From Graphiopsis chlorocephala (taxonomy: Eukaryota > Ascomycota > Dothideomycetes > Cladosporiales > Cladosporiaceae): 64,000 nt of DNA. Both the position numbers and the translations under genes were made by a program. Below are positions 55,945 to 64,000 of this stretch, piece after piece. The stretch covers positions 434,001-498,000 of the forward strand of contig JAIZZJ010000004.1 of assembly GCA_022828445.1 (NCBI GenBank), written 5' to 3'. Each line of letters begins with the position of its first letter. Within the stretch, counting starts at the first letter, position 1. The notes beneath the pieces were generated by a model, which saw only the letters and a list, made by a program, of their open reading frames with translations, was not told the DNA's origin and ran no database searches.

Positions 55945-56831
55945 GATGTCATCATGGTGATGCGAAACGAAGTCAGACCCGTTCAGCGAACGCCCTCGAA
56001 ACATTCCGGACTTTTTAGGGAGACAGCGATGTTCTTTTCGTGGCCTGAGTATGATCATAGTGCTTGTTCGGCTCACTTGCGAGGTAATACCCAGTACGGC
56101 CCAGGTGTGCCACGAGTGCTTTGTGATATGCAAAGGTTTCCGAACGGCCAGTTGTTGTGACCCAAAAAGAGGCATTGGTCTGCTTGACGAGGGGCTTTCT
56201 GCGCGCAATGTTCTTTCGGAGCGCGGGTTTTCTTCGCGAAATAAGAGATGGGTGGCGGCACCTCCCTACCGCAATACCTTATTGTCTGGGTTTGGGTTGG
56301 TCTCGGGCGTTTTGGGTTTCGTTTTGGGGATAGGAGGCTCTGCGGAGTCCATGCCACTGGAAGGCGGAAGGCACAAAAAGCGCACAGCTGCTGTTCCACC
56401 AGGTCCAGCGCGTGGCCTACTTGTGCGGGCAATGGGACAATGGAATAATGGGATACACAAATGCTTACGGCTGCTATTCCGCAAGGTGTAGCGTGTAGGC
56501 TGGAGGGCAAATGATGGGCGGGAAATACGAGAGAAGGTTACATCTGCTGGCGAGAGAGGAATAGAACCCTGCCAGAGTTCACAGGAACGAAAATCATCAT
56601 AATCCGCTTATAGAGCACTTTTGGTCTTTCGATGTGGCTGTTGTTGTACAATGTGAGCCTTCTTGAGCTGTCTTCGTGTGAAACGAACTGTACCTTAGAG
56701 ACGTCACCGAGCTTCATCCGAAGGTCACGTGCACACGCGCCCCCGGCGTGTTTCCACCATCTGCGCGCCTACAACTCTACGCCACACCAAGGTAACCTCT
56801 CGACTATGAAACCCTCGCGCAATGTTGAGCC
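55945..56831. other. intergenic region upstream of SRS2
   Basis: About 890 bp with no supported gene. Near its right end a 9-codon uORF begins at 56806 (see separate entry). CACGTG-like TCACGTGCAC at about 56724-56733 is a possible bHLH-type site, weak on its own. Confidence 0.4.
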
Positions 56832-56835
56832 ATGA
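56806..56835 (+). promoter_or_regulatory. uORF overlapping the SRS2 start codon (ATGA)
   Basis: ATG at 56806 opens nine codons (MKPSRNVEP), whose TGA at 56833 overlaps the main ATG at 56832 in the form ATGA. Ribosomes ending the uORF would stand on the main start. Whether it lies in the mRNA depends on the unknown transcription start. Confidence 0.4.
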
Positions 56836-59780
56836 GCGACATTCTACAAGGACTCAACAGCGCACAGCGTACCGCTGTGACTTCCGAGGCTGAAGTACTC
56901 CAAGTACTCGCGCCACCCGGCTCCGGCAAGACAAAGACTCTCACATCACGTGTCGCGTATCTCGTACGCGAGCGGCAATTCAAACCATGGAACATCATCG
57001 TTTGTACGTTCACCGTGAAAGCGGCGCGTGAGATGCAGGAACGCATTCGCGCGTTCGTCGGCGAACAATTTGAGAAAAAGCTCAGAGTCGGCACGTTTCA
57101 CAAGATCTCTTTGATCTACCTGCGTCGATATGGAAGTCTGGTAGGAATCGCCGACAACTTTGGAGTCGCAGATACGAACGACTCGATGAGAATGGTTGGC
57201 CGCATCATAAAGCAAAACAAATTCTCTCTTGAACCCAAGACTGCACGGGAACGGATCTCCAAGAACAAAGCGAACGGCATCGACAATGAACAATTCTCAC
57301 TGTCGCTACATCAGGCCTCACAGAAGCGAAATGGTAGCAGTGGAGCTGCCCAGAACTTGGTGGCCGAGAAGCAAGAGTTCGCAGAGATCTACAATCTGTA
57401 CCAAGAGCAGCTCGACAAATGCAATCTCCTCGACTTCGACGACATCTTATTACGTTGCGTCAAGCTCCTTCGTACACACCCGGAGTGCGTTGCCAACATC
57501 GAAGCTGTCCTTGTAGACGAGTTCCAAGACACGAACGGCGTCCAGTACGAATTGATGAGTTTATTCGCCCAAAGCCGAAGCTTTATCACGATTGTCGGCG
57601 ATCCTGATCAGAGCATCTATGGTTGGCGGTCTGCAGACATTACGAACCTTGGAAGGATGAAGACTCAATGGCGAGATACGCTTACTGTGAACCTGGAGGA
57701 GAATTACCGATCATCAGGCTCGATCTTGCGCGCTGCACAGAAAGTCATTGAGCAGGACCAGAATCGCCCACCAAAGCAGCTGCAGGCAACACACTCTCCT
57801 GGCCAGCGCCCAGTTCTGCGAAAGCTGCCCGACGCGAAGGCAGAGGCTGACTGGATTATTACCGAGATCAAGCGTCTCATCGCACTGAGTGGCAACATGC
57901 TGAGTCTGAACGACTTCGCCATCTTACTCCGCACAGCGTCGCTCTCTCGAAACATTGAGGCTGCTTTTGGCAAAACTGGTGTGGCTTATCGCATGATTGG
58001 CGGCAAGAAGTTCTTCGATCGTGTCGAGATCAAATTACTCATCGACTACTTGCGTGTGATAGACTCGCCAGCACACAGCGAAGCGGTTGAGCGGATCATC
58101 AACGAGCCTTCTCGTCGCATTGGCGAGAAGACAGTCGTGAGTCTACAGGAAGAAGCTCGGGGTAGCGGACAAACTTTGTGGCACCTAACGCGCAAGATCG
58201 CCCAAGGTCAGTGCAGGTACACGACCAAGTTATCGGCTCCGGCCATGAAGGGCATTGAACAGTTCTATGATGTAATTGCGAGTGGCAGGAAGAAGATTGA
58301 GAAGGAGCCGACAGCACTGGTAGATCTCATCAACTTCATCCTCAACAAAATTGGCTTTCAGAACTACCTCAAGCAGAAATATCCCGAGGACCACGAGGGG
58401 CGTTGGGCCAACGTGGAAGAGCTTATCGCCCAAGCAACGGATGCAGCAAGCCAGCCCGTGGAGCGACTTGACGAAGCGCTGCCCCCTGTCGAAGGCACCG
58501 AGTTGAAGGAAGAATCGCCACTGACAGCTTTCCTGGCCAATGTCGCCCTCTCGGCGGCCACTGATCAAAAAGAAGAAGACGGCGAGCAAGCACCTCAAGC
58601 CACAATCTCAACTCTACATGCTGCAAAGGGTCTCGAATGGCCTGTCGTCTTTATACCAGCATGCTACAAAGGATCCATCCCACACTCGCGAGCCGAGGAC
58701 AACGACGAAGAGCGGCGCTTGCTATACGTCGGCATGACCAGGGCGCAAGTCGTTCTGAACATGTCGTTCCCGGTCAAAGGCAATGCTCAAAACGAAGGGC
58801 CCGAGCTGTCACCTTTCTTGTCAGAGCCGGGCATGAGCAATTATTTCGAGGAACATGGTCCGAGCATCTCAGATAGGGATGTCCGGGCTTTGGCTATCAC
58901 TCTGAGGCGCGACCTTCCTACGGCCGATGCTATTGTCAAGGGCAAGAAATCTCTCGAGCGTGATGAGGACAATTACTGGCCGCTGACTGGCGAGGTGCCT
59001 CCCGAAGAATGGGCCAAGCGGATCGACGGGCGAGCGGATGACTCTGCAGCAGTGTATGGTAACACCAGATCTGCATCGTGGGTCAATGGCTCTGTCACGA
59101 TGCAGGCAGAAGGCGCAGCCTCGTTTTCAACTGGCTTCGTCAGTGTCAAGTCAAAATTCGGCGAGATCGCGCAACAACGAGAGGAGGAGAATCGTCTGCG
59201 CGCGTTGGACAAACGTGCTGTGGAACAAAGCAAGATCGCCCGAGACAAGGCACCCAAAAACGCGAAAAGACAGATCGAGGGCCAGGGTACCATCTCGAGC
59301 TTCTTTGGGAAGAAACCCAGAACAGGCGATGCACCTATGGCAACGAGCCAGGTCACGCACAACTTGCCGCCAGCATCTCTCTTTAAAACATCATCCGCGC
59401 CGCTGCGCGATGTCTCAAATATCAACAAGCCTCGAGATTCCCAGCCACTCTCATCATCGAAGCCTCTTGCGACGTTGCAACACAGGGTGCGTGCGGCGCC
59501 TTCACTTCATCGAAGACCGCTCGCGCACTCGACCTCGGACCCGACGGTCAGGACGGATAATGGCTACGTCTTTTTGTCGAGTCCACCGCCTCAACTTGAA
59601 GAAGAAGACGATCCGGAGCCTGCGAAAGTCGAGCTTCCGAAGGTCTCTACTTCTCACACATCTTCCTTCAAACCAGCATCAACGTTCCACTCGACTTCGA
59701 TGAACAGCATACCGTCTCAACGTAGAACTTTGGGACTGGGCAAGATGAAACCTTGGAGTGCTCGCGGAGGTAAACACTGA
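56832..59780 (+). CDS. SRS2: Srs2-type UvrD/Rep DNA helicase
   Basis: A 3'-5' superfamily 1 helicase that strips Rad51 from single-stranded DNA and limits recombination at forks. 982 residues, single exon. Motifs in order: Q motif and GLNSAQRTAV at the start, Walker A APPGSGKTKTL (about 27-37), Ia FTVKAAREM, TFHKISLIYLRR, Walker B DEFQDTN, motif III VGDPDQSIYGWRSAD, motif IV EENYRSSGSIL, motif V TISTLHAAKGLEWPVVFIPA, and motif VI RRLLYVGMTRAQ. The C-terminal third is disordered and carries QGTISSFF at 818-825, a canonical PCNA-binding PIP box, then FGKKPR. In yeast Srs2 the PCNA contact is SUMO-dependent and the box is degenerate; here it is classical. A short uORF abuts the start. Family is sure; Srs2 rather than a generic UvrD-like helicase is supported by the fungal context and the tail. 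Confidence 0.9.
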   Translation: MSDILQGLNSAQRTAVTSEAEVLQVLAPPGSGKTKTLTSRVAYLVRERQFKPWNIIVCTFTVKAAREMQERIRAFVGEQFEKKLRVGTFHKISLIYLRRYGSLVGIADNFGVADTNDSMRMVGRIIKQNKFSLEPKTARERISKNKANGIDNEQFSLSLHQASQKRNGSSGAAQNLVAEKQEFAEIYNLYQEQLDKCNLLDFDDILLRCVKLLRTHPECVANIEAVLVDEFQDTNGVQYELMSLFAQSRSFITIVGDPDQSIYGWRSADITNLGRMKTQWRDTLTVNLEENYRSSGSILRAAQKVIEQDQNRPPKQLQATHSPGQRPVLRKLPDAKAEADWIITEIKRLIALSGNMLSLNDFAILLRTASLSRNIEAAFGKTGVAYRMIGGKKFFDRVEIKLLIDYLRVIDSPAHSEAVERIINEPSRRIGEKTVVSLQEEARGSGQTLWHLTRKIAQGQCRYTTKLSAPAMKGIEQFYDVIASGRKKIEKEPTALVDLINFILNKIGFQNYLKQKYPEDHEGRWANVEELIAQATDAASQPVERLDEALPPVEGTELKEESPLTAFLANVALSAATDQKEEDGEQAPQATISTLHAAKGLEWPVVFIPACYKGSIPHSRAEDNDEERRLLYVGMTRAQVVLNMSFPVKGNAQNEGPELSPFLSEPGMSNYFEEHGPSISDRDVRALAITLRRDLPTADAIVKGKKSLERDEDNYWPLTGEVPPEEWAKRIDGRADDSAAVYGNTRSASWVNGSVTMQAEGAASFSTGFVSVKSKFGEIAQQREEENRLRALDKRAVEQSKIARDKAPKNAKRQIEGQGTISSFFGKKPRTGDAPMATSQVTHNLPPASLFKTSSAPLRDVSNINKPRDSQPLSSSKPLATLQHRVRAAPSLHRRPLAHSTSDPTVRTDNGYVFLSSPPPQLEEEDDPEPAKVELPKVSTSHTSSFKPASTFHSTSMNSIPSQRRTLGLGKMKPWSARGGKH

Positions 59781-59853
59781 TGTGCTCCGTTGTCTATTAG
59801 ATATGAGATCATGTATAGCTCGTCATTACATCCTGTTGTACTCATGACACATT

Positions 59854-60693
59854 TCAATTCTCCTCGCTGACAGGCCTCTGGCTGTGCACCACATTAGACC
59901 CTTCCTCTCGCCCTCTCGCATCGCCCTCTCCCAATACCTCGTCAAGAATTTCCAATCCGTGTCCAAAGCTTTTGACCAAAGTATCAACATCACCGTTGTT
60001 CTGTTTGCCAGCAGCTTTCTTTGACGCATTCACCTCTTTGCCCGATACCCTCAGCATCAATCCCCTATCCGCTCCACCCGGCTTATTGTCAGACCGCCCA
60101 GGCGCTTGCCAAACCTCCGTGCGCAAAGCTTGCCACTCCGGACTCAAACTCGAGATCCCAAGCACAGTCCGCCCATCGTAGTCCATGTCAATGACAGCCA
60201 CTCTCTCTTCCACGCCCTCGGCATCTTGCAAAGTGTTGTCTTCCTTGTCTATTGCCCGCAGCGCAGCCGACGTGAGAATTCCTTGGTCTTCGTCGTCGGA
60301 GAAGATGTAGTGCACCTCAGGATGATGGTATTCGCCGGTGATGGGGTCTTCGACGAGGGCGAAGAAGGGCTTGAAGTCTGGCGGTGGTACTGGGGCGTAG
60401 TCTTCGGTGGTGGGTTCGTGCGTGCGGGTGTCCCAGGCAGCGAGACTGGGTGCTAGGTCGGATTGGCGGGTTGTGCGTTGGCTGCTGGCTGCTGTTTGGT
60501 TCGTTTAGCATGTTGTGCTTTTAGCTTGTTGGTGTTATTTGCTATGCTCACCACCTCCACTTAGCTCGCCGGCCTCTTCAGCGGCGTGGATGCCATGGCT
60601 GCGCTCTGTCACGGGCACGATGACATTCTGAGTAGAAGCTACATGTCCAGTGTCGGGCGTTTCGCGTGTTGGCTCTTGTGAGGCTGTAGACAT
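59854..60693 (-). CDS. conserved uncharacterised ascomycete protein
   Basis: Minus-strand exons 60693-60552 and 60491-59854 (60-bp intron, phase 1) give 259 residues, start MSTASQEPTRETPDTG. I do not know a function. After a disordered start comes a core: APSLAAWDTRTHEPTTED, PPPDFKPFFALVEDPITGEY, HHPEVHYIFSDDEDQGILTS, ERVAVIDMDYDGRTVLGISS, LSPEWQALRTEVWQAP. This block order (phe-phe-alpha-leu-val-glu-asp, HYIFSDD, then a strand pair ending in SPEWQ) is one I have seen in unnamed fungal proteins. It ends in a disordered Lys/Gly/Glu-rich tail. It shares a 293-bp divergent promoter with the MFS gene. Its 3' end converges on SRS2 with only 73 bp between. Confidence 0.75.
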
Positions 60694-60986
60694 GCTACAT
60701 GTCTTTGTTCGATGTCGGGATATGGAATGTTAGGTGCTAGTGGAACGTGATGGACGATGATCGGCAACTCGTGGACAGAGCCAGGGTCTCGGCGACGTCG
60801 GCACACGATGAGCCGATGAGGCAGGTGGTGGCGTGCTCGACCGCGTTATCTATAGAGGCCCACCTTTGGGGATTACTAAAAATTTCCTAGCAACCGGACA
60901 TTTCGGCTGCGAACATGGTTTTCCATTGTACACTTCGTTGTCGCTAACTTGAGGACGCTGGGTGAGATTGAGAGTGTGTGAGAGAG
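60694..60986. promoter_or_regulatory. 293-bp divergent promoter
   Basis: Lies between the divergent starts of the uncharacterised protein (minus) and the MFS transporter (plus). Both promoters must fit in this space. No specific element is assigned. Confidence 0.6.
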
Positions 60987-62747
60987 ATGCCAGCCAACAA
61001 TGAACCCCAGCCCAACGGGCATGCCACAGAGCGGAGTCCATTGCTATCTCGAGAAGAATCTGGAGTAAACACAGACCTACCCAGCGGGACTTCGAGCGCC
61101 AATGGGCTACAAAAGGCTGACAACGGAACCTTTCCTTCTCCCAATGGTGCCGCTGACAACTCAGACTTGGATGCTGATGGAGAGCCGCTCGAACGACAGG
61201 ATAGCATTGAAGGCCGCAATGAAGGGCTTCCCGAAGTCAAAGCGCGTATGAAGTATATCTTCCCAGCCATTGCTATCGGCGTATTCCTCTCCGCTGCAGA
61301 TCAGACTATCATTGTGTCTTCCTCAGGCAAGATCGGCTCCGAATTGCATTCATTGAGTCTGGTATCTTGGATTGCCACAGCCTACTTCTTGACTCTCACC
61401 TCTTTCCAGCCATTGTACGGCAAGCTGTCGGACATCTTTGGTCGCAAGCCATGCCTGCTCTTTGGATATATGGTCTTCGGTCTCGGCTGTCTTTTCTGTG
61501 GCCTGGCGCAGAATATGAACCAACTTATCGCGGCTCGGGCGTTTTCTGGCATTGGAGGTGGAGGAATGACTACGGTGGTATCCATCTTGCTTTCTGACAC
61601 TGTGCCTTTGCGTGAGAGGGGCAAGTGGCAGGGTTATGTCAACATCATTTACGCGACTGGTGCATCTACAGGCGCGCCCTTGGGAGGCATCCTTGCAGAT
61701 TCTATTGGTTGGAGATGGGCTTTCCTTCTCCAAGCGCCACTCTGTCTTGCTGCCTTCGTCGCTGTAAGCTTTGTGTTGAAGCTTCCCAAAGTCGAGAGTA
61801 GCCACTGGAAAACTCAACTCAAACGCATCGACTTTCTTGGTGCTGCGATCCTCATTGGTGCGGTGTTCACATTGCTACTTGGCCTTGATCGAGGCAGTAA
61901 TGTCAGCTGGAGCGACAAGTCCGCATTCATTCCTCTGAGTATCTCCTTGCCGCTGTTCGTCATCTTCGTTCTGGTTGAGATGAAGGTAGCGAGGGAGCCC
62001 TTCGCACCAGGCCATATTATCTTCCACCGCTCGCTCTTCGCATGCTATCTGTGCAACTTCTTTTCTTTCTCCGGCTGGCTCGCTGCTCTCTTCTACCTCC
62101 CTCTATATTTCCAAGCCGTCGACAATGTCACAGCGACTGGGGCTGGTCTTCGCTTGATCCCGTCGATTCTGTGCGGTGTCTCGGGCAGCCTCTTCGGCGG
62201 CATCTACATGCAAAAGACTGGTCGTTATTTCTGGCTCACAGTCATCGCCTACAGCGGACTGACCCTTGGTCTGACCGCCATCTTCCTCTGTTCGGGAGTC
62301 GTAACTGACAGCACAATCGGTATCATCATCGGCATGTGCTTCTGTGGCTTCGGCAACGGCATCGGTGTCACATCAACCCTGATCGGTCTTATCGCCAACG
62401 CCTCGAAAGACGACCAGGCCATCGCCACTGCCTGCAGCTACCTCTTCCGCAGCTTGGGCAGCGTCTTCGGCGTAGCAATGAGTGCCACTGTTGCAAACTC
62501 TGCTCTGCGCAAGAACCTCACCGAGAAACTGCCTACCCTTGGTCTACCAGAGGCAGAAGCCCTGGAGATCGCTGAGCGCGTCAGGCAGAGTCTCGCGTAC
62601 TTGAGGGAACTGAAGCCTGCCGTGAGGCAAGTCGTCGCTGATTGCTTCGCTGGAAGCACTTCGGCCGCGTTTGGCTTGCAGATCGGCCTTGTTGCTGGTG
62701 CGGCTGCAAGTGCGTGGCTTATCAAAGAAAAGGCATTGAGCAGATGA
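60987..62747 (+). CDS. MFS transporter of the Fnx1/Vba vacuolar amino-acid type
   Basis: 586 residues, single exon. The start is the ATG at 60987 (MPANNEPQPNGH). About 14 membrane helices begin near residue 90 (KYIFPAIAIGVFLSAADQTI). MFS motif A is GKLSDIFGRKP, followed by ARAFSGIGGGGMTTVVSIL and motif C GASTGAPLGGILADSIGWRW. These match the DHA2-like branch with S. pombe Fnx1 and yeast Vba transporters, which carry basic amino acids into the vacuole. ERSPLLSREES at residues about 17-27 is an acidic/dileucine-type sorting signal, which fits vacuolar targeting. A drug or siderophore exporter of the same branch cannot be excluded. No introns or damage. Confidence 0.88.
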   Translation: MPANNEPQPNGHATERSPLLSREESGVNTDLPSGTSSANGLQKADNGTFPSPNGAADNSDLDADGEPLERQDSIEGRNEGLPEVKARMKYIFPAIAIGVFLSAADQTIIVSSSGKIGSELHSLSLVSWIATAYFLTLTSFQPLYGKLSDIFGRKPCLLFGYMVFGLGCLFCGLAQNMNQLIAARAFSGIGGGGMTTVVSILLSDTVPLRERGKWQGYVNIIYATGASTGAPLGGILADSIGWRWAFLLQAPLCLAAFVAVSFVLKLPKVESSHWKTQLKRIDFLGAAILIGAVFTLLLGLDRGSNVSWSDKSAFIPLSISLPLFVIFVLVEMKVAREPFAPGHIIFHRSLFACYLCNFFSFSGWLAALFYLPLYFQAVDNVTATGAGLRLIPSILCGVSGSLFGGIYMQKTGRYFWLTVIAYSGLTLGLTAIFLCSGVVTDSTIGIIIGMCFCGFGNGIGVTSTLIGLIANASKDDQAIATACSYLFRSLGSVFGVAMSATVANSALRKNLTEKLPTLGLPEAEALEIAERVRQSLAYLRELKPAVRQVVADCFAGSTSAAFGLQIGLVAGAAASAWLIKEKALSR

Positions 62748-63375
62748 CGGAGAGAAGAATGTTAGGAAATATTTGCCTGCCTATTTTGTGTATCATACAT
62801 AACACGCCCGGCAAGTGTGAGCACGCGCTTTTCTGGCCGAGCGAAAATGCTAGACGGTAGAGAGGATATTTCCATGTCCGAATATAGAAACTTGTGTATC
62901 AACACCGTCAAACATTTCTGATCGGCTCACCTCTTCAAAAGAAGCAGCCAGCGCCAAAGTCCTGTCGGCTAGTTTTTCCAATATCCAATACATGCGCGCA
63001 GTGAGAACAAAGACCCAAATATCTGATTCCTAAGGTCTGACACAGGGAGCATTCCGTCGATTGTGCCCACATTCCAGAGCCGCGCGAACAAAGAGCATTG
63101 TTCTCGCTTCCACAGCTGAGCGCCAAAACCGGCATGGTGGCGTTTTTCAGGTTTCAGATCATCGTCAGGATACCCTAAGTACTCGCTGCGTGCGGAAACA
63201 TGGGTCCTAGAGAGGTAGGAGTCTAGATTCTGTGTGGTTGAATGTGTGAAGGGGATGTTGGCTTTATGTCTTCGAGTTCTCATTCGTGTCTGTTTTCTCC
63301 TATAATACACGATTGTGATGCGACGGAAGTGTGACTAAACTACTTACTTTACTCTTCGATTCTCAATACGGCGAC
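62748..63375. other. intergenic region before the peroxiredoxin gene
   Basis: 3' UTR of the MFS gene and promoter of the peroxiredoxin gene. Short minus-strand ORFs at 62935-63310 are not supported. Nothing else seen. Confidence 0.5.
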
Positions 63376-64000
63376 ATGTCGAGCTACAAGAAAATCACTG
63401 TGGGTCAGCCGGCGCCTGCGTTTGAATGCAAGGCTGTCGTTGATGGGCGCATCAAAAGTAATGCACATCTATGAAGCTTCGATGCTTAATCACTATCACC
63501 GTTTGCTAACACCACGAACAGAAATTTCCCTCTCAGCCTACACCCAAGCCAACCACTGGCTCATCCTAATCTTCTTCCCCAAAGCCTGGTCCTTCATCTG
63601 CCCCACCGAAGTCCGCGCCTTCAGCGCTCGCTTGCAAGAATTCCTCTACAGCCGCTCCTGCGCCGTCGCTTTCGCCAGCACGGATTCCGAGTTCTGCCTT
63701 CGGGCCTGGAACGCTGCTTCAGACATGGAAGGCGGCCTCGGAGGCGTTCACGTGCCCCTCATCAGCGACTGCAACCACAAGCTGAGCCGCGACTACGACG
63801 TCTTGATTGAAGATGAAGGCGTGGCGGAGCGAGCGTTGTTTATCATTGATCCGAAGGGCAAGATCCGCTCTATGACGATTAATGATGCGGATGTCGGAAG
63901 GTCTGTTGATGAGGCGCAGCGTATTCTTGACGCTTTGGTCTTTAAGGACGAGTTCGGTGAGGGGTGCCCTGTTGACTGGAAGAAGGGTGACAAGGGCATC
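63376..64000 (+). CDS. typical 2-Cys peroxiredoxin, 3'-truncated by the window
   Basis: Reduces hydrogen peroxide and organic peroxides with thioredoxin. Exons 63376-63457 and 63522->64000 (64-bp intron, branch GCTAAC, phase 1); 187 residues are visible and the frame is open at the end. The peroxidatic Cys is C54 in FFPKAWSFICPTEV (family consensus FYP-DFTFVCPTE). The resolving Cys is C176 in FGEGCPVDWKKGDKGI. ALFIIDPKGKIRSMTIND and VGRSVDEAQRILDAL are also typical. Compared with Tsa1/Prx1 it has four extra Cys (18, 74, 86, 111) and FPKAW instead of FPLDF before the active site, so it is a divergent paralogue. Only the last few residues are missing; whether a GG-LG/YF overoxidation motif is complete cannot be judged. 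Confidence 0.92.

Overview
The window comes from a filamentous ascomycete (Pezizomycotina), most likely a Dothideomycete. This is inferred from gene content: a fungal GH35 beta-galactosidase, a HET-domain relic, a fungal NB-ARC/TPR protein, Erg8, Ump1, Srs2 and an Fnx1/Vba-type transporter. Introns are short (about 50-75 bp, GT-AG, with CTAAC/CTGAC-like branch sites), genes lie on both strands and there are no operons. Nothing here can be assigned to a species.

Layout. 1-2422: 3' part of a secreted GH35 beta-galactosidase. 2499-7091: an allorecognition/immunity-type patch, with a HET-domain pseudogene on the minus strand beside a plus-strand NB-ARC NLR-like gene ending in about eleven near-identical 42-residue TPRs. 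8709-21164: housekeeping genes (large PPR protein, phosphomevalonate kinase, a prenylated ubiquitin-fold protein, the proteasome chaperone Ump1) and an orphan Cys-rich protein. 23092-24318: a Lys-rich orphan. 24.3-31.5 kb: a gene-poor block with one weak multi-exon candidate and a diverged 220-bp tandem duplication. 31468-39844: a disordered nuclear-type protein and a 1,745-residue WD40/solenoid protein. 39.8-46.7 kb: mostly empty, with a small Ser-rich protein and one possible small ORF. 46697-52945: a membrane-anchored GH3 beta-glucosidase, a zinc-knuckle-like gene with a frame change, and a secreted orphan. 54041-64000: a divergent ubiquitin-specific protease, an Srs2-type helicase with a PIP box, a conserved uncharacterised protein divergent from an MFS transporter, and a 2-Cys peroxiredoxin cut by the window end.

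The genes do not form one pathway. Themes that recur are ubiquitin/proteasome functions (UBL3/MUB-like protein, Ump1, USP), extracellular or cell-surface glycosidases (GH35, GH3), and non-self recognition (HET relic plus NLR-like gene). The strongest unusual signals are three. The NLR-like gene has a homogenised TPR array and its P-loop codons are split by an intron. The HET pseudogene has one frameshift that traces to a visible 10-bp tandem duplication. Several orphan genes have clear exon structure but no family I can name. No tRNA, rRNA, CRISPR array or intact transposon was seen.
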